A stretch of 64,000 nucleotides of DNA from Diphasiastrum complanatum (GCA_029204225.1 CM055107.1:6234873-6298872), one strand, 5' to 3'. Counted from the first letter of the stretch, positions 46,401 to 60,893 are shown. Program-made: numbers and translations. Notes: a model not told the origin generated them from the letters alone.

Positions 46401-48599
46401 TCACATTTTCTCTCACTTTGTATTTTTCTCCTGCCAAGATTTATGAGTAAAATTACAGTGTCGCATTTTTTGCATTTTAGCGACATTGTCGTATTTTAGG
46501 ATTTACAAGTAAATATGTAGAGTCGCATTTTTTGCTTTTTCCAAAGTGCCTCAAATGTGGTTTCGTATAGAATGTAAATTATTACTAATCTAATCTAAGC
46601 AAAAAACGAAGAATGAGATTGAATCTAACCCTACTGAAATCACCAAAATCAACAAAACTGAATCTAACTAAGAACTACAAATCCTACAAAATGTTTATTA
46701 CAAGTATCACTCAACATTTGTAATAAAAACTCCTCAGGGAGTCAAGCACAAAGCAACATCAAATGAGAATGGGTAAGATCAGCCACTAAGCCCTATACAG
46801 CTACTTGATATTAATCACAAAACCAACCTGGGAGAAGGAAGAAACAACAACAACAAATTCATACACAAGTATCCAAATTAAATGCATGAAAATGGAGCAT
46901 AGACTGAAATGCAAATAGAAGGATTTTTCAATTATTAGTTCAACAGCATCTCATTACAATATCTTATCCTTGGAAACTTGTGGAGGAGGCCTCTATGTAT
47001 ACCCACGAGTTAGTGAATCCATTTCTATTACAATTTGGATTCCGCCTCTTACAAGTGAGTGAACTATCTTCTATAAAGGTTTGGGTTCCACCTCTTACAT
47101 AATTCTAGAAGGCTTCTTTATTAAAAACACAACTCAAGTTGAGAGGGTCTAAATTACTAGTTTCCACATGGTTTTCCATCTTTTGGGAATTACCATGGGG
47201 CTCACAAATTGTACAACTTAGCATAACACTAGTGATTCTCGTGCTCTCAGACTCGGCTCTCAACTTCATCTCTGCTGGAAGCCCTTTTGAGTGGTGATGC
47301 TCTACATCGCCACCTCGGGGCATGGCATCAGCTAACATTAGAAAAGAGGAAGTAGTACATCAGTGCTATGATCCTCTTTTAAATGGAAAAATTAGAAAAA
47401 AAAAAAAAACTTAGAAACTTTCTTTTTTTTACAATTTTGTAAAGAAGTAGGACAAAATCATCATCAAAACTGATAACTTTATGTTTTTTTTAAAACTAAT
47501 CCTCACCTACTTACAAGCAGGACCGTCCTAATGCAACACAGTATTGTCAAATTTGGCATTGTCAAAGTCTACGAGGGTTCTTCCTCAGTTCTGAAAGCAT
47601 CCGAAGGTTTAAATGATAGAAAGTGTCAAATTAACTAAAAAGCTTCAATTTTCGATAAAATTTTGTTAAGAAGTTGTGTTTAATTCCATTCATAGACTAG
47701 AATTGAAAGTGACAAGAAAAACTCCTAGAAACCACGTGACTTGGTTCAAATGATTGCTCTTTGAAAGGCATCATGTTTAGTTGAAATTATATGGAGCACA
47801 TTAAGGAATATTGATACAAACCCTATGATATAAGAGATTTGCATTGTTTATATCACAACAACACTATCATTTACTTATGTTCAGTTGCCATATAAATCGA
47901 CATAAAGGGCTGAAAAATGATTTAAATAAAGGCATGGACCATATTTCATTACGTCCCTTGAATATAAACGAAGTGGCTTGTGAACTTATGAATGGTGTAT
48001 ATCTGCTTGCTAAAATACTTCCATGTCTGAGAATGTTGAATGATAAAGAGGTAACTGAGTGTGCTTATAAAGTTAGAATTTATGCATTATAGTTTCTCAA
48101 AACGAAAAACATTTACACTGCAAACAACAATACAATTACAATGAGTTCAACGCATGTGATGATACTTTTTGGATGCTAAAATTCTTGTTTGTGAATGGCC
48201 TAGACAAAGTACAAACTGACACTTGTTTTATCTGCAAGTTTTATGTTAGAAGTAAAGCACTCGAAAGGTTAAAATGGGTTGACTTTACATCATTCTTGAA
48301 TTAACTTCAAGACATGGAGCATGAAAAAATAAAGATGATTAGCTTAATCTGGTTCAAAAGAACTTCCATCTGCTGGTCTCTCGGAATATTCGGATAGTTT
48401 ATGTCATTGAGTGGTGTACTCAATTGTTGGCAAATTTGCATGTATGAAGGTGCGACCGGATTTGGCACAGCGTGATTTGCAGCTTCTTCAGCCATCTTGA
48501 ATTATCTATTTCAAGAAATAACTAGCTTGAGTTAATGAAAACAAGGCCGTCAATAACAAAACCCCTTATATTGTCTTCTCCAAACCTCGGATTTCAGCC
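46401..48599. other. No gene recognised
   Basis: Noncoding, with an A-rich tract near 47395. Short open frames at 47105-47338, 47844-48092 and 48307-48495 show no known motif. Repeated GTCGCATTTT words near 46460-46530 are the only pattern. Confidence 0.4.
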
Positions 48600-50395
48600 T
48601 GAAACTTATTTGAGTGAGAAGAAGAAGAAGAAATCGGAAGTTGTGGAGGACTGGCTCATTAAATGAAGCAATTACTTCAGTTTGCATGAAATCATAACGA
48701 GAAGAAGATTGAAAGTGTCGTGCTATTCTTACGTGGCAAGGCATCGTTGGTGGCAAGATTTTTAGAAACCTGGGAAGCTTTTGCAGAGGTTTTTACAAAA
48801 GCTTTTGTAATATCTGATGACGTCAATTACAACCATACATTTGTGAATTACAAAATGGGTTACATCCATGACTTCATGGATATCTGAAACAGAGTTTTAT
48901 AATTCAATCCCAAGTTGGCATTATGGTAGTTTATCCTAGGTTTGCCAGCAAATTATCATAAAAAATACTGGAGGTATGTGCTTCAAAGCCTCGACGATGC
49001 TGTTCAAATAGCAAAAGCATACGAATCCACAGTGGTGGCATCCAGGAAGCAACTTCAACAGATTCCAAACACTTTGAAATACAAGAAGAGAAAGAAGCGT
49101 GGTCCAGACATTAGAGGAAGTTTGAGTTCAAAAGGGGCCGCATACGAATTCATGCCAAGATCTCTTTTGTATTTTGTCACTATTTTCAACCAATATCTTT
49201 GACTCGCTATAACTTTTTATTAGTAGCTCAGAAGTATGACATGTAACAATGCACCAATTTTCATCGCATTCTGACATAGCAATCAAAAGTTATGCCATTT
49301 TCAGTGTAGACTCAAAGTGTGACTCAAAGAAGTAACGCTACATTAAAGCCACTATGTCAAGAAACTCTTCGGCCACATGTACAAAAGAAGTGAATAAAAA
49401 ATGAAAAAGAAATCTTGACAAAAGGCCTTTTTTGTGTTTAAACTTTCTCTAATGCCAAGCTACTAAATATTTTGATGAATTGGATTAAATGGCATCGGAA
49501 ACCCAGAAATCGAAGAAGAGAAAGTTGAAGAAATCTATGTCCCAGATGAAGGCTATGAGAGAAAATCTCTATTTCATTTGTAATAAACCTGGACATATGA
49601 TGAAGTTTTGTCCGGAGAGAAAGAAAATTGCAACAAAGATGATTGAAATCCCAAGGGATAAAGATAAAACTTTGGAAATTAATCTTCTAATTGTGAGTGT
49701 GAATGTGTTTTTAGTACTGCTTCTTTCTTGCCTAATAATCTGTATCATTTAACATGCACAATTAAAGATCCAGAAGTAAGTATTTTATTAGACATTGGTT
49801 CTACTCATGATTTCATTAATTCTCGTCTTTTGCAGAAACTCAGCTTGGAAACTGAAGCCAGTAATCATAGATATAGAGTGTATCTAGCTCAAATTGCGGA
49901 TGCTCTTAGTCAAATTGGTGATCTGAACGAGTTGTCATTGACACTATTTCCGCGGATCTATGTCTTTAGATGAGAGTAAAATATGAAAATGATTCCTATT
50001 TTGGTCGTATTTGGAACATTGTTCGGACCGGAAGAAATGAGGACAATGTTGAGTCAAGTTCACATGGGTCTCAACTAACAAAGAAAGATACGAAGATTGT
50101 GGAACAGTATACCATTTGAGATGGATTGTTATTTCGGAATGGAAAGGTTTATGTATTTGGTGATGATGAGCTCAAACATAAGACTTGGTTTGAATGTCAT
50201 GACATACCTTGTGTAAACATCCCAATATACACATGACTCTTGACTTGGTCAGAAGAGAGTCTTACTGGGTATATCTTAGAATTTCAAAAGATTCTAAGTA
50301 CCAAAAAACATTATAAACTATCTACTCGATATTGTGGACTGTTCAGGATCGTACGAAAGATTGGTTCTTTAGCACATGAATTTCCTATCCCTCGG
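48600..50395 (+). pseudogene. Ty3/gypsy remnant (gag, protease, integrase ends)
   Basis: Gag homology starts near 48630 (VVEDWLIK, SLHEIITRRR), with several shifts and DDAVQIAKAYEST at 48990. The zinc knuckle at 49585 reads YFICNKPGHMMKFC, Tyr for the first Cys. Protease at 49780 reads LLDIGSTHDFIN, keeping Asp but with Ile for Ser. RT and RNase H are gone. The region resumes at about 50100 with GLLFRNGKVYVFGDDELKHK then FECHDIPCV, the integrase finger. It ends with an integrase C-terminal KLSTRYCGLFRIVRKIGS at 50310-50370, just before a CT microsatellite. The finger segment matches the 13.9-kb fragment. Confidence 0.78.
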
Positions 50396-50400
50396 CATAG

Positions 50401-50403
<3 letters not shown>

Positions 50404-50478
<75 letters not shown>
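50404..50478. repeat. (CT)n microsatellite
   Basis: 75-bp pure CT tract directly after the gypsy integrase end. Confidence 0.97.
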
Positions 50479-50484
<6 letters not shown>

Positions 50485-50901
50485 GGCCTGATTTTGGATT
50501 ATGCGCACACCTTTCAATAGAGGCCGGTTCAAATCGGTTCACAGTTAGAACTGACTACGTTCGGTCGAAGGTTTGAGGTTCAAAGTACATATGGAAAGGA
50601 TCACATCTAAAATTCGAAAGCATTTTCAAAGTATGAATTTTGGTGATCTTTTCTTTTCCATGAAAGTATTTCCTATAGTCATGTTACGAAACAAAAAAAT
50701 TAGTCAGCTCAAAGTCAACCCATTGTTACTAGATACTCGCTCTCTAGTTAGTATACAAGTGCCACAAACAACCATGTGCAATATTACCAAAGAGGTTCTG
50801 ATGGTGGTGCTATATCCATTTCAACAAAGCCATTGAGACAAAATGTACGTCCAAATTTTGAGATCTTCAAAGTGTACTGAGCAGCCACGACAATGAGATA
50901 T

Positions 50902-51440
<539 letters not shown>

Positions 51441-53185
51441 TCAAGTAGAAGTTTCTACATTCCCCAACTTCTCAGGGACATTGATATAAACATGTCTCCA
51501 CTTGTACACCAATTACAAACAACCAAGAGCAAAAGCAACGAAACCAAACCTGTTCTGGATTGAGTACAAAAATATGATTTGCTATAGTTAAGGACACATT
51601 TGGCATGTGAGGGATTGCTTCACAATTAATAGTAAATTCTCCGTGTGGATGTGGTGCTTGCTCACGAAGCAGCATCATGAGAAACCGCAATAATGAGTTT
51701 GCAAATTCATCACAAAGAACTCGAGGAAGAAAAACATGAGCTCAACAAAGCAGGGCATCATAATAGCCACATATCTGGAGGATCGAAAAACAAACTAACC
51801 CACTAACTATTGTACATTTGAAATTTCGTTATATTCTAGCAAATTACAGAATGGATGTAACCGAGAAACCCAAAACTCAAACCAGTCAAAAATGTACTTT
51901 TACCAATACTTTTTCCTTGTGGCTGTAAGGAATACGCAATATTGTTTAAAATTGATATCCTATTGGTTGGATTCCTGACAAGTGGATCATGTAAAGGATT
52001 CTTAACCATATTTTCTTGTGCTCCTAACCTCATCGGACAGCCCATTATGCTACCACTTAAAGCAAAAGGACCAAGATTTTATGTTCCTAACCTGATCCTA
52101 TGGCCGAATTCTACTACGGGAGTAATCTGATATTAAGAGAAAGAAAAAATGAATGAGCTTGAAGTAAAAGCAAGCATATACATTAAAAGAAAAAGAAAAA
52201 GTGCTTATGAGGCAAACTAAGGTTGTTGTAACTATAACTACATTGTTCAAATTTATTTGCAAGCAACCACATAAAAAATAAAACAAAAAAAAGGATTGAG
52301 ATAAAAATTATATCTTTCATATCAAATGCATATTATTTACAATGCAAAAGTGTTTTCCACCTGCCTAAGTGATTGTAGCACGCACGATGGCAATTTGAAA
52401 AATTAACACAAATAAAAAACTCTTAGAACTTCTAAAGAATTCTTCATGTGCTATTTCATTGATGCTTCGTACACATCTGTAAGCCTAAAACAAGTATTTC
52501 ATATTGCTCTAACCTTAGATACTGAAACATCCAACATTTGCACTGACTCAGTAGAAAACGTATCTAGCTACATATTTTCTATTTTCTTATATGTCAAGCC
52601 ATGGAATCCAAATGAAATATGACCTCTAATAGCTAAACATGTCACACAATATACCAACAATGTCAGTGTCGATTAAATAAAAAAATGACAAATTCTAGAG
52701 ATATGCCTAGAACAAAGAGTAACATTCCTAAATTGATTGTACTCCATAAAGCTCATGTCACAAACATGTACCTCAAAATAACTATACAGTTACAATGTAC
52801 TTGATACCAAATCAAATATTGTACATAAAATATGGCAATCTATTGAATGCCAGGAGAAAAGGCACTTAATGGACCGGAAAAATAAGAGATCCCGGAATCT
52901 AAAATTGCAGCACATCCTCCAGTACGAAGTCCTGGCACGTGTAAGCCACCAGTTACATGCAGCAACATTTTAAAACCTTAAGAATACACAATGAAGTAAA
53001 ATAGGTCACATTTGTGTTCACGAATATAGTGACTTACTTACCTGTGACTTTGTCACCAATAAGACTTTCACCCATCTCGATCTGCCACATGTTATTATAT
53101 TAAATCTTGGTGAACAGCTGCACATCTCTCACAAACAACAAAACACAATAAGTGATAGTGCCAACCTGCCAATTGTTGGTTTAAC

Positions 53186-53551
53186 TGTTAGAATTAACGG
53201 ACATTCCATAGTCCTAGTTAGCTGAACGAATAGTTTAAGCATTTCTTGATGTCGCCCTATGACGTGGCTCAAAAGTAGGATCTTGATGTACAGCGTTTTT
53301 TATATATATAATGGTGATCGATGAGTAACCCGACACCTTGTTTTGTGATCATTCTGCTCTTGTACAAGTGATTGATCATTGACTGTGTGATCTGCTTTAT
53401 TGTTTTATTGATTGGATATCTTTAGAGCTGTGATTACTGACGTGATAGAATTGTCTAAGCTTCAAAGGTTACGAGCCCACGTAATCGCTTGATCATCCAT
53501 TATTATCTATCACGACCAGTATGACGCGATCACGAAGGAGGATTTGAGGAG
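53186..53551 (+). repeat. Probable LTR/leader of the copia at 53.5-56.4 kb
   Basis: Begins TGTTAGAATTAACGG where proteinase intron homology ends, has a TATA-like ATATATATAATGG near 53300, and leads into gag at 53552. A standard primer-binding site was not found, so its ends are uncertain. Confidence 0.4.
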
Positions 53552-56395
53552 ATGGCGATGGAAGCACACACTACTGAAGCAAGGAACATAGAAAAGTTGG
53601 AGGGCAGTGATGGATACCCGCTATGGCGATGGAGAATGAAGATGATTCTGATGGAGAAATCGCTTTGGGAAATCGTCGAAGGAACAGAACAGGCGACTGC
53701 TGTTAACAGCGAAGGAGTGCAGATGAACGAAGCGGCAAAGAAAGCATTCATGGCCAGGGAATACAAGGCGCTCGTGACGATTTGCATAACACTTGGAGAG
53801 ACGCCTGCAGTATAGGCACATGATGCAAAGAATGCTAAGAAAGTGTGGGATACTCTAGCGTCAATCTACGAAGGAAAGAGTGTCGCGAACGTTTTGCTGC
53901 TGAGGAGGAAACAAGCCACTGCGAGGATGGCTGAAGGGGAATCTCTGAGCACGCACTGGACAAAATGAAAGGATTAGCAAGGCAGCTAGAGGCTGCAGGC
54001 GCGCCTGTTGAGAAGACCCACCTCATTTTTACAATTCTAGGAAGCCTCCCGGCCTCGTACGACCCGCTCATCATGGTGCTTGAAGGATGCAAGGTCGACG
54101 AACTTGAGCTAGGATTCGTGACACAAAGGCTACTACAGGAAGATGAGCGCAGAAGAAGCCTGACACCGACTGAGGAGCACGCCTTGATCGGAAAGCTCAG
54201 TCACATGAACTTTGCACACACGCAGGAACATCCAAGGAAGGACGCAAGGAGCAGCCAAGATCAATTGGAGCCTGGACCTGCTGCGAATGTGCAGGGCCGG
54301 ACTGGAAAAGGCAACTACCAAGAAAGAAGAAAAGGCATTGTTTATTATTACTGCAATATTAGTGGACACATAGCAAGGGAGTGCAGAAGAACGCAGAAGA
54401 ACGATTGAGGACATGAAAAAGAAGGTGGAAGCTCATGCAAACTTGGCGGAATCAGAAGAGAAAGACATAGCCTTGGTAGCTGCTGTGAAATCAGAAGTCA
54501 AAGGGACGAGGATAAATATGACACCACCCAAGAACGTGCCCTGGAAGCAAGGTGGGATGGAGAGCATAGATCAATAGACCAAACAGGACAAGGACAGTAA
54601 CTGGTACTTAGATTCAGAAGCATCTGGCCACATGACATTTGACATGAGGGTTTTTTCAAATTACCAAGTGATTCATCCAGCAAGAAAGGTAATTATTGGA
54701 GATGGCATGAGCTTGTACTCACCAGGGATCGACACTGTGTACATGAAACTCCCAGGCGGCAGGGGAGGGACCTTAAAGGATGTTATGTATGTGCCAAATC
54801 TCAATAAAAATCTGTTGTCCATACGGAGGATGACCCAGATGGGTTTGGAGGTGCGTTTCTCAGGAGACAAATGCTGCATAACGAAGGATGGCGAGGATCT
54901 AGCTACAGCAGTCATAGAGGACGGACTTTACAGATTTCAGTGTGAAACAGCAAATTTGTATCAGGCAAATATAGTTGTGGCAAGGACCAAGAAAGACATT
55001 GTGTGGCACAAAAGGCTGGGTCATGTAGGTGCAGACGTGCTAAATTTGTTGAGGAAGTAGGATTTGGTTCATGGACTTGACTATCATGGTGATGGAGAAG
55101 CCTACACATGCCAAGGATGCATACTGGGGAAACAACATAGAGAGCCATTTAAGAAATGGCCTGGAGTCTCCACCAGCTCATTGCTAGAACTGGTCCACAC
55201 AGACATCTGTGGACCAATGGAGATTGGATCCGTGGCTCATTCTCGGTACTTCCTAACATTTATAGATAATTACAGCAAGAAGACATTCCTCTATGTCATA
55301 CGAACCAAAGATCAGACAATAGATAAGTTCAAGGAATTTGTATTCATGACAGAAAATCAGACAAGATTGACTGTGAAGCGGGTTCGCTCAGACAACGGAG
55401 GAGAGTATTCAAGAAACAAATTCCGAGATTTCTGCAGAGAGAAGGGGATCCATCATGAGTTTACCATAAGTTACACCCCACAGCAAAACGGGTTGGTGGA
55501 ACGGAAGAGCATGAGTTTGCTGAACATGGCCAGATGCATGCTGCATGATAATCAACTGCCCAAGTTCCTGTGGGCAGAAGCAGTGAGCACAACAACATAC
55601 ATCCTCAATAGGATACCAAACAAGCTGAGAAAAGATAGCACACCAAAAACAGTGTGGACTGGTCGGAAGCCGTCAGTGGAGCACATGAGGATCTTTGGAT
55701 GCAGGGCCAATATGCATGTCCCTGTGAGGAAACAAGAAAGAAGTTGGACAGGAGAGAGAACCCGTGTATATTTGTGGGGTAGCCAGACAATGCACAAGGA
55801 TACAAGCTATACGACCCATGCAAGCGAAAGGTGGTAGTGTCACGATATGTGATTTTTGAAGAATTGGAGCTGCTCGAAGAAGACAGTGAGGAGGGAACAT
55901 GCCGACAATCAGAAACGATAATAGTTGATGACAGATGTGAAGGAACTTCCAATGGGACAATGGAAGTCGCAGACCATGAGCATGGTGATGAAGACAACAA
56001 TCATGTGATTGCTAAGGATCCCGACCCTACTGTGGATATCGAGCTGCCACACAGACGAAAGGAGGTGAGTAAGAGAAAAGAAAGCACCCAACAGATACGA
56101 TGAGATGAGCTTCTTGGGATACGAAGTTGTTGGAAACAAAGTCATTAAAGAACCTGAGAGCCTGCCTGAAGCACAAGAGAGCCCAGAGTGGGAGCATTGG
56201 CAAAGCGCCATGAAGGAGGAATTGAGGTCAATAAAAAAAAATGACGCATGGGACATGGTGGACCTACCTCCTGGGAGAAAGGCAATCGGAAGCAAATGGG
56301 TGTTCAAGGTTAAGTACACAGCTGATGGGAATGTTGAAAGATTCAAGGCCCGATTGGTGGCAAAGGGTTTCAGTCAGGGTTGGAGGGTCGAATTC
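53552..56395 (+). pseudogene. Ty1/copia retrotransposon, gag to RT start, decayed
   Basis: Gag starts MAMEAHTTEARNIEKLEGSD (typical KLxGxNYxxWK context, here YPLWRWRMKM). It has a TAG at 53813 and a frameshift near 53950. It ends in a knuckle YYYCNISGHIARECR, Tyr for the first Cys. Protease reads WYLDSEASGHMTF, Glu for Gly after the catalytic Asp-Ser. Integrase has WHKRLGHVGADV and LVHTDICGPM, then VRSDNGGEYS and TPQQNGLVERKS, all acidic residues kept; a stop lies at 55058. RT begins (WVFKVKYTADGNVERFKARL) and is cut after VAKGFSQG at about 56385-56395, where a different copia is joined. Confidence 0.9.
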
Positions 56396-58480
56396 GATAC
56401 ACGGTTGTACCATCCATGACAAATTTCAGAAAGTTTTAGCTTTCGGGAGAAGAAGTGGAAATCTCTACAAACTTAGCCACAGTTATTCTTCCAACAATCA
56501 AGCTCTTCACATGTCAACTTCCGAATCATCTGATATGCTTTGGCATTTCAGATTAGGCCATTTGAACTTCAACAGTATTCAACAAATGTCGACTCAGAAA
56601 CTAGTACAAGATCTGCCTTCTCTCATCAAACCAACTTCTCCATGTGAAAGTTGTATAATCAGCAAGCATGCTAGAAGTCCTTTCATTTCTAACTCAGTTC
56701 ATACTTTTAAAGGCCTGCTAGATCTTGTACATAGCGACATCTGTGGCCCGACATACTGCTTCCAAAGAGAGAGCTCTATACCTCCTAACCTTCATCGATG
56801 ACTTCTCTCAAAGGACTGCAACCTATTTTCTGACAAAAAAATCAGAGGCATTCAAGTTCTCAATGCAGTTCAAGGCATCTGCTAAAATTTAGATCCATAG
56901 GAAGATCAAAGCTCTATGCACAGATGGATGGAGAGAATTTATCTCCATCGAATTTGAGGAGTTTTGCAAAGGCCAACAGAATACAACCAAGAGAATGTTG
57001 GCCCATGCCTCTCTTCCGAAGAAATTTTGGATAGAAGTTGTTTCAACAGCCGCCTATCTACAAAATCGATCCATCACCAAAGCCCTGAATGGCAAGACAC
57101 CTTATGAGGTGTGGACAGGATCAAAACCATCACTCAATAATATTAGAGTGTTTGGTTGCATTGCTTATGCTCAGATCCCTAAAGATCTCAAGAAGAAAAG
57201 AGTTCACGATCGAAAATTAGAGAATCGATTCAAACTCAGAAAATGAGCCCGAACAGCGGGGGGTCAAGATTCAACCAAGAAGATGGAATCAAACAAGATG
57301 CAGATTTATGGACGATGCAGCTTGCTACTTAGTGCAGGAATGAAATACAAACTCGGAGGCGATGTCTGCACCTGATGCTGATCAATGGAAAGCAGTGATG
57401 GACACTGAATTTGATTCTCTGATAGAGAATCAAACGTGGATAGTCACTGAGCTGCCAAAGGGAAGAAATCTGATTCCATGTAAATGGATATTCAAGGCGA
57501 AGTATGATGACGAAGGAAGGCTGAATCGATACAAAGCCAGGCTAGTCGCCAAAAGCTATTCCCAAATTTCAGACCTAGATTATTCCAAGACCTTCAGCCC
57601 AGTCATCAAACATGCTTCGATTCGTTTGTTACTCTCATTTGCAGCCGCAGTAGATCTCAAAGTCCATCAAATGGATGTCCAGACCACTTTCCTCAACGGG
57701 AGCATTGAAGAGAAAATTTTAATGTCACAGCTCGAAAGATACGAGTTGAGGAGTAAGGAACACCTTGTGTGCAACATTCACAAGACACTCTATGGGATGA
57801 AATAGTCACCCAGAGCTTGGTTCCAGAAAATAAATGTATTTCTTATTGAGAATGCTTTTATTTCAAACTCAACAGACTCGAATGTCTACTTCAAGTCTGT
57901 ATCGAATTTCTTCTTCATCATCAATTTCTATGAAGATGATACACTATTAGTCAATAACAATCTGAATCTGATGAAGGAAACAAAATGCATGCTGGTCAAG
58001 GAGTACAAAATGATTAATATGGGTCCATCCCACTATTGTCTTGGAATCGAAATTTTCTGAATTCAATCCAACAGACTGATTTTCATTAGTCAGCAAAGAT
58101 ACCTCACCAATGTGCTGGAAAAGTATGGAATGCCCAACTGCAAACCTAGTATATTTCCACTCAACCCTGGACTGAAGCTGTCAAAGGAACAATCTCCTCA
58201 AACTGAGGCAGAAAAAGAGGAAATGAAGCAATATTTGTTTCACTCCATCATCGGCTCACTGATGTATGCAATGATCTACACTCGACCCGACATTGCATAT
58301 TCGATCAGTTCACTCAGCCAGTTCCTATCAAGTCCAGGTCTAACCCATTGGAAAGCACTCACAAAAGTCATGAAGTACATCTAGGCAACCAAACATCTTA
58401 GCATCTATTATGGAGGCAGCCAACCTACCAACGTACTTGAAGGATACATAGATGCGGATTGGGTAGGAGATACACAACTA
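56396..58480 (+). pseudogene. Second Ty1/copia element fused behind the first (integrase, RT, RNase H)
   Basis: Starts in the protease-to-integrase region (FQKVLAFGRRSGNLYKL), then WHFRLGHLNFNSIQQM and LVHSDICGPT. Part of the integrase core around the second Asp is altered (LCTDGWREFI) and the Glu motif is deleted. RT (57362-58380) has KARLVAKSYSQ, DYSKTFSPVIKHASIR and MDVQTTFLNGS. The catalytic box reads NFYEDDTLLVN, YEDD for YVDD. RNase H begins with IDADWVGD at 58450-58470 and stops at about 58480. Stops at about 57244, 57804, 58060 and 58381. Confidence 0.9.
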
Positions 58481-58965
58481 CACATATGTGTGTTTTGCCA
58501 TGCAATGCTGCCACGTGAACCCAATACTTAGCCGAAATTTTGACATTTTTCTTATGCGTGGCACTGCCACGCATGGCACATTCATGCCAAAACTTTTTTG
58601 AGGACCCTGCCGGTGAAATCCAGGCTGGAGGTGGGGTCCGACACGTGGCAATGCCATGCAAATTTTTTTAAACTCAAAACTTAAAATATGAGCGCCAAAA
58701 TATGTTGGCGTGGCACAGCCACGCGTGGAAGTGCCACGTACAGTTGTTATTTAACCAATTGTTATCTGACATGATTCTTTTGGGATTTGCCACGTGTGGC
58801 AAATCTCCAGAGAAAATTCCAGAGCGATGGCTTTTTTTATTGCCACACTAAGCAAAATTTGTCAAAAAATTTGCCACGCATTGCAATATCAAAACACAAT
58901 ACTTAAAGAAATTTTGCTTTGGAAATTTGCCACGTGTGGCAGTTCCACGCATGGCAAAATTAGTT
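58480..58965. repeat. Palindrome-rich region with CCACGTGG/CCACGCATGG-type words
   Basis: About ten TGCCACG or CGTGGCA words in 480 bp, several forming inverted repeats such as ATTTGCCACGTGTGGCAAAT (58785-58804) and TGCCACGCATGGCAC (near 58565). It begins where copia RNase H is cut off and precedes the CACTA transposase remnant. It is likely the subterminal repeat region of that element. Confidence 0.6.
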
Positions 58966-59711
58966 TGTTGTAAATTTTTTTTTGTAACTATTATGAATAA
59001 TATGCTAATAAACAACAACTTTATGATTAATTTAAAAGCAAATAAGATTTTTTTTATAGATTTTGAATAAGTGTATACTTATAATAAGATCATTATGTCA
59101 AATTATTATGCTCTGACGAATTGAAGTTATTATCAGTTGAATATTACATGCTATCTTATGTATTTATGGACATTATGATGTGTTTCTATATTGAGAAAAT
59201 TCTATAATCAAAATTTGACATTAATTTCAATATGATATTAATGGGTAAAAATATAAGCGTGAGCTTAGTATGCATTTGAGAAGATGCTAAGTACCTTACA
59301 ATTGAGAGCCATGTGGTAGCTTGTTAAGCTAATTTCTGATATAAAAATTGCAATATTATACACTTTGTGTGTTTGCAAAGATCAATGAATAGTCGAACAA
59401 TATTGTGGCAAAGTGTATTATTATCTCAAATTCATCAAATATAGCTTCAATCGCCCTCTTCCAAGATGTGTACAAAAGGTTTTGAGCCAAACTCAAGCAT
59501 GTACCTTGTGAATATCAAAATACATTTTATCTATTTAGTGAGAGCAAGTTATGTTGATTGTGAATTAATTGTTTTCTTTTTATTTCATATTGCATGCCTT
59601 GATTTAAAATATGGTGTTTGATTTGCATGTCTTAATTTTAGTTTTAATTTTCATGAATGACAATTTTATATGTTAATTGATGAATATGTTAATTTGTTTC
59701 CCATGTTTGAA
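58966..59711. other. No gene recognised
   Basis: AT-rich; ends at a plausible acceptor (TTTGAAG) before the serine-rich exon at 59712. Likely 5' intron or flank of the CACTA-like gene. Confidence 0.4.
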
Positions 59712-60880
59712 GGACTATGAATCGTCATCTAGCTATAGTGACGATGACAACAATCACTCCATATCCAAAACAAGATTGGCATACGATGGGCCACACATAA
59801 ATCAATTATCACGTCGTGAGCGTATGGGATTGAGAGCCATGATGAAAATAGATGAACAACAACGTGCCAAAGCAAATCAGCCTCGATCTTCTTCTTCTTC
59901 TTCTTTTTCTTCAGAATCAAGATCAAGTGCTGAAAATGATTTTTGCATTCAAGATGAAGTTGAAATCATGAACAACTTGATAAATAACGTCTATGGGCAT
60001 CATGATGTGGAAGAACGCACTGATAGTGAATCATTTATTAGTGTCGAGGAAAAAAATTGAGAGAAGAATCAAACACACCATTATATCTTGGAGCAAAGAC
60101 ATCTCATTTGGCCGCTTGATTGCTTATATTGAACCTCCAAGCAAAATATAAATGGAGTGATACAAGTGTCACATCCTTATTTGGGTAAATAAGATTGAGA
60201 TTTTTTGAATTTAATAGATGTGTTGTTCAAGTCAAATGTTTTAGTTGGCTAAATGTTTTATATTATGAAAATTCATTTCATTATGTATAGGTTATTGCGC
60301 AAACTACTCCCAGAAGGAAACACTATGTTAGAGATAATAGGTGAGGCATGAAAAATGTTGAGTGCAATGGGAATGGACTATACATTGCATCATGCTTGTC
60401 CAAATGATTGCATCTTATATCGTGGTGAGTATCGAGGGTTGAAAGCTTGTCCTATATGCAATACTCCGCGATATCGAGATGACTTACAAGGGACCACTAT
60501 TCCATGCAAGGTGTTCCGATTCTTTCCAATAATCCCACGATTGCAACGATTGTTTCGTTGCAAGTCTCTTGTAGAACTTGTGAATTGGCATGCTAGTCAT
60601 CATTCTTCGGATATGAGATCATGAGAGTAACCCTCAGACTTTCCTGCATGGAAACACATTGACAAAGAATATCCATGTTTCGCAAGTGAAACAAGAAATA
60701 TAAGATTTGGACTTGCAACAGACGGGGTTAACCCCTTTGGAAAAATGTCAAGCACGTGGTCTACTTGGCTAGTGGTGTTGGTCAACTATAATATTCCACC
60801 TTGGCTAAGCATTAAAAAAGGACATCTCATGCTAGCACTTCTAATTCCTGGAAAACATAAAGTAAAAAATGGATATCTAC
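59712..60880 (+). pseudogene. CACTA (En/Spm) TNP2-type transposase remnant
   Basis: TNP2 proteins cut CACTA transposon ends. A serine/aspartate-rich exon (59712-60060; YESSSSYSDDD, RRERMGLRAMMKID, a Ser run) precedes the transposase. After an acceptor near 60292 it reads KLLPEGNTMLE, a stop, MGMDYTLHHACPNDCILY, GLKACPICNTPRY and FFPIIPRLQRLF. A stop lies at 60622. It continues RNIRFGLATDGVNPFGKMSS and NIPPWLSIKKGHLMLALLIPG. These motifs are in canonical TNP2 order. Homology ends near 60880, before the catalytic remainder, at the 3' end of the oppositely oriented SET gene. Whether the serine-rich exon is part of TNP2 or a separate gene is unclear. Confidence 0.82.
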
Positions 60881-60893
60881 TTTGCACCATTGA

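Noticed and set aside
48307..48495. 62-codon minus-strand frame starting MAEEAANHAVPNP
   Set aside because: Short, no partner exon or known motif, and it lies opposite the start of gypsy gag decay.
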